Shown here: piece after piece, positions 45,891 through 56,936 of the stretch | How positions within the stretch are numbered: the stretch's first letter is position 1 | Layout of the letters: every line of letters starts with the position of its first letter | DNA from: Lolium rigidum | Taxonomy: Eukaryota; Streptophyta; Magnoliopsida; Poales; Poaceae | Assembly (NCBI RefSeq): GCF_022539505.1 | Contig: NC_061508.1 | Span: 344,547,484 to 344,611,483, forward strand | Direction: 5' to 3' | Length of the DNA stretch: 64,000 nucleotides | The notes under the pieces: generated by a model | The model's database searches: none | Seen by the model: only the letters and a program-made list of their open reading frames with translations | Told to the model about the DNA's origin: nothing | Made by a program: the position numbers and the translations under genes

Positions 45891-47708
45891 ACTGAGCTTG
45901 TAATTTTCTACACATATTCTCATATCCTTGATTTTTTCGGGAGTAGGCCAAAAGTACAAGAAAGCTACCAAGTAACGTAACACCAACTACACCAGCTAGT
46001 CCGAAGATAACCAAATGAGAGAGACCATCTAAAGGACAAGATGGCGGAACATGGTACGCTGGGTGGACCCAAGCACATTGAGTGGGGGCCTAGGTCCTCA
46101 CTCAAAATTTCAAATCCCTTTGGTATTTCGTCATATTTGAAAGAAAAAATTGCGAACTCTACAAATTTGTACAAGACAGGCTGCCACACAATTGTTTAGC
46201 CATGGCTCATAATTTTTTCTGGGTCCGCCCTATTGGTCTACCCTGAGAAGGCATGATCTTGGAATCGCCAGCCATGGCGTGCATAGCGCCCTCGAAGGTC
46301 AACCTCGAACCGCGGCGACCACTAGAGGAACGTAAGGACCTCCAAGTAGTGTCTCCAAACATAAAACTTTCATCAAAGGGACGACGTCGAAGATGCCACC
46401 AGCATACCGATCCTACTCGAAATATGGGCTTTTACCCAGAGACAACAACACCAATCAAACGAGAGAGATGCAGATACACTTGGCAACGCTACCAAGGAGA
46501 GGAACGGCACCCACGGGCACCGTCACCGCCGGCCCGACAAAGCCGGTGGTTGTAGATGTAGAGCCACAAATCTCTGACACCATGCGTCGCTAATATACGC
46601 GGTCCATTTTCCACCTTCAACCTTGAAGAGGATGCAACCTCCGAACACCTTCAGGACAGACCAGGAACGCCACGACGATCGTCGCCCACTTTAGGGAACC
46701 TCCACGTGACGCAGCGACCCCAACCCGAAGGTCTAGATCTGGCCTGTCTTCCTCCTCCATCTCCAATGCTTGCACCACCGGAGGGCAGCAAAGATCACCT
46801 GCATCACGGAAATGGCTGATTACAGGCTTGCTGCACACTAGGGCCTCCTTCCTTATAGGACCTCCACGCCGTTGTCTCCATCACCATGTGCTCACAATTC
46901 TGCCTCCAAGCTGCGCCACTCGTCAGATTCAACCTTGCCAGCAACCGCCGCGCCTCCACGCTCACCGTCGTGCGCCGACGCAGACCGCCGAGGCCTCGCA
47001 CCGCCAGCCACTCCGCCACCCATGCTTCCCCATTGATGACCCGCCTCCGTGCGAAGGGGCTCAGTGGGGTGCGACACCATAATGCACCGCCTTTGACGGG
47101 CTCGCACGGCCGCGACGCCGACAACAGCGACGACCTAAGGGCCGGGATAAACAGAAACCGAGGGGGAGGCCCTGATAGGGTTCTGGGGAGCTTCTGGAGC
47201 AGTCCGCGCAAGCCACCCGAGACGAAAGTTATTCGTGTACACCGGTGCATGTCCTTGATTTTGATGGGTGGAAAACTAGCAATGAGGAAAACTTTGGATT
47301 AGTTGGTGTGTGTCCAACTAGAGATAGAATGTGACAATTCCTATAATTTTGTAAGTACAATCACAAGATAAGAAACCGTATGTTCAGCAATTCCGTGATT
47401 CACATCTCTTGCAAGCATTTCCCCCCTGAAAAAACATAGAAGTACGTGTCCATTAAACATGTCAACAAACAGCGGAAGACACATAAAATTTGGTTTACAC
47501 AAAACAATAAAGAATACGTCTTCTCTGTGTTTACGTAAGCGTTACCTGGACGCGTACTCCTGGACCCTTGCGGAAGAACAGGCTAGACGAAGAGCGCCCG
47601 CACACTGGGAAGTTGGGAAGACTGGTCAGAGTCAGACCACGAGCGCGATCTCCCCCAAAACTCACCTCGCCGTCTCCGTAGGCTCCTACTCCCCGGCGGC
47701 GGAACACG
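45891..47708. other. Intergenic between TBL and glutaredoxin
   Basis: 46250-47290 is moderately GC-rich with open frames in several registers and looks like old transposon sequence; no ends or domains are recognised. The final 60 bases ('ctcacctcgccgtctccgt' onward) are the probable glutaredoxin 5' leader. No clear TATA box was found. Confidence 0.4.
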
Positions 47709-49995
47709 ATGTCGACGGTCCGGAGGTTCGGGATGGCGGCGGCGGCCGCCGCGTTCATCGCCTTCGCGGCCTTCGGATCCGCGTCGGCGTCCAAGCCGGC
47801 CTCCTTCGTCAAATCCACCGTCAAAGCCCACGACGTCGTCATCTTCTCCAAGTCCTACTGCCCGTAAGGCCCCCTCCCGTCTCCCCTCACTCCTCGATTC
47901 GAGTTAATCCTCTCCCTATTTGCGCCGGTGAACTACGACCCTAGGTCTTGGGTGTGGTTGCTGTCGGGTTGCGCTGATCTGCTCCTGGTGCTGATCCGAT
48001 AAATTGGCTGGTTAGGGCTTGGACTGTACAATGGTGAGAGGTCTTTTTGCTAGGAACAGAGAGAATTGATTTCCTTTGCAGGATCCAACAACTGTAGATC
48101 GGTCGGTTTTTGAAGATCCAAGTATTCATCCGTTTTGTGATTCTTGAAACAGTAAACATTTGTAGGAGTACCACAATAGTTAACACTCGGTGTTAATGGG
48201 GTCATCTGGCCTTACTTTGTGTTTGTGATCCAGGTGTATGATTGCTCACAGTTCTTGAGACGCCAAGTGATAAGAGAAGTGTCAGTTAACTTCTTTTACT
48301 CTGCTTGTTTGATCTGTCAAAAATTACTCTGGTTTCTCTGTTTGTAGTCAATCTAACAAGGCCTTTCTGTCATGTCATAGACACTAGGCGATTGCAGGAG
48401 AATCTGGCCCTCTACTTTCCTTTTAGAACGCCCTGTTATGTCACAGCCTGTTAGATCTGTGAGTGAATCTTGAGTCTGATTAGCTCACATGAATTCTTGC
48501 ATGTATAATAATGAAAAAAAGCTTTAACTCAAATGTCTGTATGAAGTTGCGTATTTGACCACTTATATGGTCAGATAATATGACACCTTTAAATGGGAAG
48601 ACACTGATGTAACTGAGATATGAATATCGAATTGTAACTCTGAGAGAATAATCAATTATGAGGATACTGCCCATAGATGCAAAACCCAACTACTTGACTG
48701 TTGTGGTACTGCCAGAAGAAGCTATATGTTTAAGTACTCGACTTCTGCAGGTATTGTAGAAGGGCAAAGGCTGTGTTCAAGGAGCTTGAACTGAAGAAGG
48801 ACCCATATGTTGTCGAGCTCGATCAGCGAGGTCTGTTTAACATCCATGTTCATATTGTATTCGTTAATTTTCTGTATGCGACAATGCTTTTTCTTCATCT
48901 ATCTGTAAAGGGTGTTGTCTTCAATACATTCTGGTATTTCCTCTACCTGAAAAGCACAGCTGGTTATGTATTTTTGTTCTCAGAATCTAGTAACCTCGGG
49001 ATATTCATCCATTTTTAACCTCAGTGGAGTTCCATTGAACTAACCATAGGGTATCCATGGAATATATATGTTAGAATGCCGTCACATATTGATAAAGTGT
49101 TCAGATTACTCTTTGGTGGCATGTGATGGAATAGTTGTCATTTGGTTTTTTCTCTTGCACTTATGGTGGAAGTGACACATGATTGCTCTGCTGCTATTCT
49201 CTTGTAACTGTAACACTTTTCTCCTCTTAGTGTATTGACTGTATTCTCTAGAAGAACACATTGTAGCAATAAGGTTACGAGTTAATACGTAAAAAAGATC
49301 AGCTACATAGACAGAAGACATTGGTAAAGTGTTGACAAGTAGTAAGTCCCAGAGGCCCTCTCATGTAACTAGAACCTGCTTCTATTCTTATTCAAAAGAT
49401 GTACATAAGGTTTTTGGGTATTCTGTAGAAAAAATCACATTGTAGCGATAAGGTTAGCAGGTAATAGGCAAAAAAAAACTACATGGTCATAAGACATTAG
49501 TAAAGTGATGATATGCTCTTATTTGCAGAGCGAAATAAAATGATCAGTTATATCAAATGAAAACAGTTGGACACCATTTTTGTTTGTTTTATAGTCTTTG
49601 AATTCTTATTGTTCTCTAACTCTTTTTTAGGCGAATATATTGTTCTTGGACCTCGGACTTGACAATTTTAGTAAATTTCCAATAATTTTATTGAATTGCT
49701 ACCATTTATTCGGGTTGTGATGCAGAGGATGGTGGGGACATCCAGGATGCCTTAGCCGACATGGTTGACAGGCGTACTGTTCCACAAGTTTTTGTCCGTG
49801 GAAAGCACTTGGGAGGCTCTGATGGTAAGTAGCGTCCTGGACACAGATCAGTTATAGCAATGATTTCGATGACTTATCGTTCCATCCTGGCTCCTACTTA
49901 TCTATTTTCATAAAACAAATGCAGATACTGTTGATGCATACGAAAGTGGGAAGCTGGCTAAACTTCTGAACATTGCTGTCAAGGACGATCTTTGA
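47709..49995 (+). CDS. CPYC-type (class I) glutaredoxin with signal peptide
   Basis: Small glutathione-dependent disulfide oxidoreductase. Four exons: 47709-47863, 48751-48830, 49726-49824, 49925-49995; all borders GT-AG; 134 residues. An N-terminal stretch rich in Ala/Phe ('[19 protein letters not shown]', residues 9-27) predicts secretory-pathway targeting, as in Arabidopsis GRXC3/C4-type and grass GRXC6-type proteins. The active site is C51-P-Y-C54, its codons split by intron 1. 'TVPQVF' carries the cis-proline (Pro98), and 'GGSDD' (108-112) is the glutathione-binding turn. The ATG is the first in the exon and precedes the signal peptide directly. No breaks are seen. Assignment to class is secure, the exact orthologue name is not. 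Confidence 0.95.
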
Positions 49996-50739
49996 ATATT
50001 AGTTTAGCACCAATCTCGTCCCTACCAAGGCCTTGTAATGCAACTCTGGAATCTGGATTAATATTTGCGCAGAACCTATTTCCAGGGATTTCGTGTTGCC
50101 TTATAAACTGTTTTAACTGGATGTCGCACTGTGATTGTTCTATCATGTTATGCTGATTGCATTGCTTTTTGAAGAGATTGCTATTTTACGGTGAGAAGCT
50201 GTGCACAATTTCCGAAATATGCAATTACCCAATTTTTACTGGATAAAGAATGAATGATTAGGAGTGTGACTTGGTAATAATTTTTTATGTCAGATTTGAA
50301 ATTGACTCTCCTTTTTCTATCATGTCAAGCATTAACCAACTACGTTGCTTCTCCATAAAGCTTGTAAGTAATATTTCTGTGGTGGTTAATCTTTCAGGGA
50401 CATACCATAAGCAACAGATGGTGGTCTGCCAAATCACTCATCTCCTAGAGGTTGGAAGAACCAAAGAAACCATGGATATGTGGCATCAGCAGCGGCTAGC
50501 AGTAGCAACACCAGCAGGTTCCAGCACGAAGAACGGTTTCTTATACAACGACGCAAATTCAAACCGGACCATAGAAGGAACACGACTTTGCAGGTACTCT
50601 CATATATAGTAGTATTCTACTATTATTTAGAGGAAGGCTCGTTCATTAGTCAATTGGCCTTTACAATCATACCTTGCCTGCCACTTTCTAATAAAATGTA
50701 AATTGTTCGTCAATAGGAAAAGACATTTGGAGGATTCAA
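49996..50739. other. Glutaredoxin 3' region and intergenic
   Basis: The glutaredoxin 3' untranslated region probably occupies the first 150 bases. Around 50395-50590 an open stretch bordered by 'tctttcag' and 'gtactctc' looks exon-like, but its sequence ('KPWICGIS...' style, several frames) matches no family I know. Confidence 0.4.
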
Positions 50740-51039
50740 TTAGGACATGCCACTAAAATCGAGGATCCAAGTGGAACTGCAAAGGCCAATTCTGCCCATG
50801 AGGTTGGTCGACGTCTTGATGTTTGTGCATTTGCCCGAACGAGGATCGTATACTTGTAGCACCAGCTTTGATCTTTCGTCATAGGAGGAGGAGTAGAAGA
50901 GCACCTCCCCACCGAGACGTAAGAGTCTCAAAGGAACCACAAAATCGGCCAAGAGATCCACCGGTAACGAGTAGGCCTTGATCCAAGAGCCATTATCGGT
51001 ATTAGTCAAGAGCCATATATCGGTATTAGTCAAGAGCCA
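50740..51039 (-). pseudogene. F-box-associated (FBA) C-terminal relic
   Basis: Minus-strand reading 'TDIWLLTNTDNGSWIKAY', 'LVVPLRLL'-like core, 'GGEVLFYSSSYDERSKLVL' and 'QVYDPRSGKCTNIKT' aligns with the last 95 residues of the intact F-box protein at 51835-53022. An in-frame 24-base duplication repeats 'WLLTNTDI'. The N-terminal F-box is absent: upstream sequence ends where a LINE tail begins at 51040. It is probably a relic of a tandem gene copy. Confidence 0.8.
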
Positions 51040-51288
51040 TTTACGGAGGTTTGTACACGGTTGGAGGCTACGGCGAGGGATACTTTTTCCCTACATGGGT
51101 GGCAGCATAGTCTACGGATAGCAGCACCACCTTCACCCTAGGCGTTATATGATTCATCGTTCCGATATGTATTTCGCCTTTTTTTATACTTTGATTCCAG
51201 ATACTTGAACGGCTGTGTGCATCCTGGTTATGCAGAGGCGGGATGTAATTGCTTATCAAAAGTAATAAAGCATCCTTTATCGAAAAAA
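51040..51288 (+). mobile_element. 5'-truncated LINE 3' end with poly(A)
   Basis: From 'ttacggaggtttgtacacgg' to 'catcctttatcgaaaaaa' it matches the last part of the LINE at 53996-54927, including the coding end ('THVGGSIVYG' region), the 'gttatgcagaggc' block and a terminal A run. It has lost everything upstream. No target-site duplication is evident. It abuts the truncated F-box relic. Confidence 0.8.
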
Positions 51289-51503
51289 TCAAAATACTAA
51301 ATAACAACTAGATACATTTGATATTTGACAAATCGCAGGCAAGTTTCGTACAACGGCGGAGTAATAACAATGCAGTATAGCAGTGTGTGTTAGCAAACTA
51401 GGTAACTACATAAATCTCACATAATTTATGAGAAAGTGGAGAAAAACAAGGAGGCAGGCATAAAATGCAAAGAACGATTCACTATTAAAATTTAACCATT
51501 GTA

Positions 51504-51633
51504 TTTCCTCCGTTCTATGAAAGTTATCTTACTTTGTCTAAATATGAATCAATATATGTAACTAGTACTTAGTGCGTACATACATCTAATTTTTTAAAAA
51601 AAGTTAAGACAAGTTTCATAAAACGCAGGAAGT
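51504..51633. mobile_element. Stowaway-like MITE, 130 bp
   Basis: Left end 'tttcctccgttctatgaaa' and the complement of the right end, 'acttcctgcgttttatgaaa', are near-matching terminal inverted repeats of the Stowaway type, each flanked by TA (51502-51503, 51634-51635). It is AT-rich inside with no coding. It lies about 200 bp beyond the 3' end of the F-box gene. Confidence 0.75.
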
Positions 51634-51834
51634 ACTGTAGATTTAGCAAAAAAAAAAAAAGTAATAACGATGCAATACTCAGAACGGCAAGCCAAATTGC
51701 AACAACTATTCACTCCTCAAGTTTAATCATTGCTAGGATCGCTCTAAGCTCCAGCAGCTCCACCGAGTGACTGCAAGTCCCGGCGTCTAGGCACGTTTCG
51801 AGGGTGCCCGCCTGCTAGAACGGTCAAGCCGGCC

Positions 51835-53022
51835 CTAAGAAGTAGAGACGAAACGCCCCAAACGTAAGTTACAAAGAACAATTATTCCAGTTAAGCCGGT
51901 CACCATCCCCATCATGTTCGTGCATGTCTCGTCACGAGGATCGTATATTTGCAAGATCGGGGTTGAGTTGCCCCTCATGTAGTAGAAGAGTAGCTTTCCA
52001 CCATCAGTCATCATCCTCAAAGGCTTCACAAGATCAACTGTTGTGGCCATCCAGATTGTGTATGTCTTGGACCAGGTATTGTTGCTAGAATTAGTTAGTA
52101 GCCATATATCTGTGCTGGGATGGCCAGATGTATGCGCTTTTGTTTGAACAATGCACAAGGCGCCGTTGAGCTCATCCATACTTGCATTCCTCGTCTTCAC
52201 CGAGGGATCGCGCATGATGGCTTCCGACGGAGCTTCGATTTTCTTGTTCCACACCTCGCTATCAAGATCATAGCAGAGTATGTTCTTCTCACCCAACTCG
52301 AAGAAGTGCAGGACACCGTTGAGGGCCACTGAGCTCTGGTAATAGGATAGAGAGATCAGAGTTGTGGGTGAAGGTGTTTGCCTCCATCCGGCACCATCTC
52401 CTAACGTGAGCACGTCGCAAGGTTGAAAGAGACGACCTCTCATGTAGCGGACCACCTTGTATACCTGGGACAAAGAGGTGCGGCCAAAGCCATAGGTATA
52501 GACTGAGTTGCCGTAATAATGCAGTTTCTCGGGTAGGTTGGGGCCGGGAAGGAGCATCTCCCCGGTTGCTAGATCGATAACCTGAGGGTTGGGAGACTGT
52601 CCGTTAGCAACGCAAGCATGGTTGTCAACGCTACCGTAGAGCATCCACCAAGGATCTACGCCGTCCATCGTCCTCACCACGTTGCCCTCCATGTCCATCA
52701 GCCGTAGAGACGCGCTGTCGTAGAGCCGGCCGACGAGGAGCGGCTCGGTGCGGGAATCATGGGTGGTCTGAAAGATCGGGTCTGAGATGAGAGCGCGCCA
52801 CTGCTTGGACGCGCACCTGAACCGGCACAGGGTTTTCACCGGCAGCCTGGAGAGGATCTCGAAGATGATGTCCGTTGATGACGAGACGGCGATGGCAGCA
52901 GCGCCCTCTGTGGATGCAATCTTGCTGGCCGCCGCAGCGAGCCGCTTAGGCGCTGGCTGTCCGGTAATGGCAGACATTGTGGCGGCACCTCGGACAGCGA
53001 TGAAGTGGGCGCGCGTAGCCAC
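51835..53022 (-). CDS. F-box protein with F-box-associated (FBA) domain
   Basis: Single-exon gene of 395 residues. The F-box (about 50-88: 'TDIIFEILSRLPVKTLCRFR', 'CASKQWRALISDPIF') would bind SKP1 in an SCF ubiquitin ligase. The rest is a beta-propeller-like F-box-associated region with 'ASMDELNGALCIVQTKA', 'STDIWLLTNSSNNTW', 'GGKLLFYY' and 'ILQIYDPRDETCTNM', which recruits the substrate. An alanine-rich leader precedes the F-box; Met1 is taken as start, but Met16 is also possible. Substrates cannot be predicted. Two relics of the same subfamily lie at 50740-51039 and 56529-56936, all on the minus strand, so this is the surviving member of a small tandem group. No break is visible. Confidence 0.9.
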   Translation of the reverse strand: MATRAHFIAVRGAATMSAITGQPAPKRLAAAASKIASTEGAAAIAVSSSTDIIFEILSRLPVKTLCRFRCASKQWRALISDPIFQTTHDSRTEPLLVGRLYDSASLRLMDMEGNVVRTMDGVDPWWMLYGSVDNHACVANGQSPNPQVIDLATGEMLLPGPNLPEKLHYYGNSVYTYGFGRTSLSQVYKVVRYMRGRLFQPCDVLTLGDGAGWRQTPSPTTLISLSYYQSSVALNGVLHFFELGEKNILCYDLDSEVWNKKIEAPSEAIMRDPSVKTRNASMDELNGALCIVQTKAHTSGHPSTDIWLLTNSSNNTWSKTYTIWMATTVDLVKPLRMMTDGGKLLFYYMRGNSTPILQIYDPRDETCTNMMGMVTGLTGIIVLCNLRLGRFVSTS

Positions 53023-53752
53023 AAACGAATTGATCCGTGCGTGCGTGTGGAGGTCTCGATCGGTGGTTGTTTATGTACGCATAAGTACCTTGGAAGGTAA
53101 CGCGGAACGTGATCCAGATGGATGGTTTAGAAAAAAAACGGAGTGGACAATTGTTCCTTCTTAACTTGCCTCATAGCAGCAGCTCCCGCTGGCTGTGGCG
53201 TGGACATCGCGTCCCGTCCAGAGTCCAGACGGTTTTGTTTCTTCCCGGTGCCTTGGACAGGTTCTATGTACAAAACGGCTGATGCGGCGAGGCCGAGATG
53301 GAATTATAGGGAAATCTACAGTCAGATAGGAAACCTAATCACCTTGTAATATTGCATTGCAACTTAGTATTTCTTCAAATCTGCTTCTGCAAGGAATATT
53401 TGCTGATGGAGAACATTGGGCCGATTTCACTATCTTATAAGTGACAAACATGTGAACAACTAACCGTCAAATGGGCGCATCAAAGAGACAAGATTTCACT
53501 GCTCCATAGATTATTTAAAAACATCTCATAAAACAAAACCATTGCGATGTGTTACAAAACAATCATAGGTAGTTTCAACGGTGTTTGCCAGCTCCACACT
53601 ACATCTCATCTTAGACTAAAATAGGTAAGACCCTCCTCTTCACTGGCTGGTGCCAGCAGGAGCGGTGGTGATGATGTCCGAGTCACCCAGATCAATGGTT
53701 TCAGTTTCAAAAATATAATATCAACATAGAAATTACACTTCGGGCGACAACT
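53023..53752. other. F-box gene upstream region and intergenic
   Basis: The first 150 bases are the likely promoter of the minus-strand F-box gene. 'gttgtttatgtacgcata' here resembles 'gttttgttatgtacgttca' upstream of the F-box relic at 56936, suggesting shared promoter ancestry. The rest has no feature. Confidence 0.45.
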
Positions 53753-53995
53753 AGGCTTAGTTTGGCAACCAAGTTTTCCCAAAACTGAAGTATTGCAAAA
53801 CTAAAGTATTTCAGTTCACGGTGGAGGAATACTGCAGTTTTGTGATATTACGGTACTTCTGTGTTTCGACAAAAACTGCGAAGTGTTTGGAGAATGTTGT
53901 TTTACCGTCTATTTGACCGACTGATGGGAGTTGTGTGAACGTCATATACTACTACACGAGAACTCAAAAAAATATGTAGCAAGCTAATAATGATA

Positions 53996-54927
53996 CCATT
54001 GCAACTGTAATGGCTACCTCACCCCCGAATGTGACGTTCAGACGGGTTTTACTAGGACAAAGGCTCGTGGCATGGAACAACCTAATTCTGCGGCTTGGAG
54101 ATATTCAATTATCGCCAGAGCCAGATGAATTTCGATGGAACCTCCACGTAGATGGTTCCTTTTCTGTAAAATCTTTCTACAATGCGATGCTGCTCTCTGA
54201 TTTACCAGTTGATAATAATAAGAAAATTTGGAAGATGAAGATACCATTAAAAATTAAAATTTTTGGATGGTATCTTCGTCGTGGGGTTATTCTCACCAAA
54301 GATAATCTTGTTAAGCGGAATTGGCACGGAAGTACACGATGCGTCTTTTGTCATCATGACGAAACCATCAATCATTTATTCTTCCGGTGCCAGTTTGCGA
54401 GATCTATATGGTCAGTCATCCAAGTAGCGTCTACCTTGTATCCCCCGATTAGTGTCGCTAATGTCTTTGGCAATTGGCTGCATGGTATCAATTCAAGGTT
54501 TAAAATGCTTCTTAGGATGGGGGCGTTAGCGATTATCACGGCGCTCCGGCTATGTAGAAATGACAAGATCTTTAATGACAAAAAATGCTCTTTGTTGCAG
54601 GTTATCTACAGATGCACAGGTATTCTCCGTTCGTGGTTACCTCTTCAGCGGGAGGAGAACCGAGACCTGTTTACGGAGGTCTGTACACGGTTGGAGGTTA
54701 CGACGAGGGATACTTTTTCCCTACATGGGTGGCAGCATAGTCTACGGATAGAAACTCCACCTAGCTCTTAGGCGTTATATAATTCATCGTTCCGATATGT
54801 ATTTCGCCTCTTTTTGTTTTATGTAACTTTGGTGACTTGAGACAAACAAACGGCTGTGTGCATCCTGGTTATGCAGAGGCTGGATGTAATTGCTTCTTGA
54901 AGTAATAAAGCATCCTTTATCGAAAAA
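53996..54927 (+). mobile_element. 5'-truncated LINE insertion with perfect 15-bp TSD
   Basis: The 15-mer 'aagctaataatgata' occurs at 53981-53995 and again at 54928-54942, exactly around the insert. The insert ends with 'catcctttatcg' and a run of A, as expected of target-primed reverse transcription. It carries the last 253 codons of ORF2 and a 150-bp 3' untranslated region. The uncorrupted duplication and open frame indicate a recent event relative to the other LINE pieces here. Confidence 0.93.
54010..54771 (+). pseudogene. LINE ORF2 C-terminus (zf-RVT domain)
   Basis: Contains '[19 protein letters not shown]', 'SFSVKSFYNAMLLSD', 'KIWKMKIPLKIKIFGWYL' and the zinc-binding segment 'TRCVFCHHDETINHLFFRC' (C-x2-C, H, C), then 'ARSIWSVIQVAS'. 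This is the terminal domain of plant L1-type ORF2; endonuclease and reverse transcriptase are missing because of 5' truncation. The frame is open throughout, and the first Met is only fortuitous. Not an independent gene. Confidence 0.88.
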
Positions 54928-55387
54928 AAGCTAATAATGATAATGATTCAAGCAAAGCACTCGAGATACGTCTGTGTTGGACAATGGACTTGTGAGACGT
55001 AGATGAAGAAAATGCATCAGAGGCAGCAAAGTGCATGCACTGAACTAGGTCGCGCCACCTGCAGCTCTGCTATCTAGTATGATGTGTGTCCTTCCTAGTC
55101 GTCCATGGTTGCGATTGTATCTCGTGAGGAAAATGGTGGGCGGCGGTCAATGATAGCTAGAGAGCCTATGTGTTGTTCTTTTTCTCGCTTTCTCCGTTTC
55201 AGAAAAAAGAGGTCTGGAGTTGATTTTTTAATACTTCAAAAAAACCACAGTTTTTGGGATACTTCAGTATTAATACTACAGTTTTTCATCGCTCCCAAAC
55301 ACATCAAAGTATTCTAAACTGCAGTAATTTAGAAAACTGTAGTATTTTCCCAAAACTTCAAAAATACGTTGCTACCAAACACAGCCT

Positions 55388-56528
55388 AAGTTATAGTATA
55401 ACTGTTATAGGTGTCTTGTTTGATATTAGGATGCTTCATTTTATTTTTCGAGAAATGTTTGAACAATAGACTATGAATCTGTTTAAAAAAACATAATGTA
55501 AAACAATAGACTATGATTCCACCTCTCATAATTCACATTTCAAAAACTCTAATTGTTTGATGGTTGTTTCAAATGATCATAGGCTAGAATCAAATAATGG
55601 CTATGTAGTCATTTCTAGCCCATTTAAATTATTTCAAAAATAGTATTTAAATTCTATGAGATGTAGCATCTCATTTAAATCATTTTTCTAAGTAATTCAA
55701 TGTGAGGTGATGACATTAGTCTTCATGACCCCATATGTTATTACTTGAGAATATTAAATCCTTTTCCAAAATAGTAGTGGTTAAATGGTATGAGATGCAG
55801 TATCTCATTTAAATCATTTTCCCAAATGAAGAAATATGAAGTGGTGACTTTGGTCAACATGACTTCATACTTTATTATTTGAGGAGATTAAATTTTAGTA
55901 ATATTCAATGAGAGGAAATTACTTTCAAAGGAAATAAATGGAAACCCTAGTATGATGTTGGGTGATGATTGTGATGATAATAGGTCATCTTGTGTGGTAA
56001 ATAGAATACTTAAGAATTGTTTGGTGATTGTGTGATGGAAGTATTTCTGGATCGTTTCGTATTAATTAACTCATATTTGCAGATTTGTTTTCGTGAAGAA
56101 GGAACAGTCGCACGAGGAACCAACATGAGCCGTGGGATGCGCGGGGAGCACGGATGGGAGCAAAGGGCGGGAGCAGGGAAGCCCCGTCCCACGTATAGAC
56201 ATACCCCGCAACAAGAAAGTCTGGCGCGGGCACCCTAAGATAGTCCGACGCCGCAAGACAGTCTAACATGGGAACCGCAAGATAGTCCGACAAAGGTACC
56301 ACAAGACTATCTGGCGCCGCAAGACAGTCCAGCGTAGGCACCGCAAGATAGTCCGGCTAGTGTCATTCTCAACCCGACAAACAATCCGCCCAAATTTCCT
56401 TGGACTGTCCAGCTGTTCATCGCGTCTTCATGCTGCCGTCTAGCCTGCATGCTGCCATGGGTGATGTAGGGGCAGTAGCCGGAGGAGATCCAGACGAGGT
56501 CATCGAGGAAATCCCAGAACGACCCATC
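55388..56528. other. Intergenic with two short tandem arrays
   Basis: At about 55650-55880 a unit of roughly 135 bp starting near 'tatgagatg.ag.atctcatt' is present about twice with clear divergence. At 56223-56360 short units built from 'ccgcaaga.agtc' recur six or seven times with variable spacers. No genes are seen; a 'ctagcctgcatgctgcc' stretch near 56440 precedes the F-box relic. Confidence 0.5.
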
Positions 56529-56936
56529 CTATCTCCATAGGGGCTCCACCCTCACGATGTTGCGCTTCATGTCCATCAGTTGTATAGTCGCACCGAGCTC
56601 GGCGGTGTGGATTACGGTGGCGAAGAGCGGCCCGGCACGGGACCTGTGTGCGGTGCGGAAGGCTGGATCAGAGATAAGAGCACACCACGTCTTGGAGACG
56701 CACCGGCATCGGTACAACGACTTCACCGACAGCCAGGAGAGGATTTCGAAGACGACGTCCGCTGAAGGAGCGACAGAGTTTGCACACGTGCTAGTCGCAT
56801 AGGTGGCGGAAGAAGAGGACCCAAGATCACGGCGACGCCGTTTAGGCGCTCGCAGCGATCCCATCGCAGCGGACAGGCTTGACCGATAATCAATCCACGT
56901 GAGCGTCTTGATAAATCCACTGCCGGACGGGCTCAC
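56529..56936 (-). pseudogene. F-box N-terminal relic
   Basis: Minus-strand reading gives an alanine/arginine-rich leader, then an F-box 'ADVVFEILSWLSVKSLYRCR' and 'CVSKTWCALISDPAFRTAH' followed by 'GPLF' and 'IQLMDMKRNIVRVEP'. This parallels residues 1-120 of the intact protein at 51835-53022 ('LRLMDMEGNVVRTMDG'). The frame ends at 56529 and no FBA domain follows in any frame. It could encode a short F-box-only peptide, but truncation relative to its paralogue argues for a relic. Confidence 0.75.

Larger units (their letters stand above)
53753..55387. mobile_element. Inverted-repeat DNA element split by a LINE
   Basis: The left end 'aggcttagtttggcaaccaa' is inverted to the right end 'gttgctaccaaacacagcct', and further pairing follows (for example 'ttttcccaaaac' against 'gttttgggaaaa' in complement, 'ctgcagtttt' blocks). 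Without the LINE (53996-54927 plus one target duplication) the element would be about 690 bp. No transposase is seen. Target duplication is unclear, so the superfamily (hAT- or Harbinger-like) is open. Confidence 0.65.

Noticed and set aside
50395..50590. Possible extra exon of the glutaredoxin gene
   Set aside because: The glutaredoxin frame ends properly at 49995 with the conserved C-terminus, and this stretch matches no glutaredoxin sequence.
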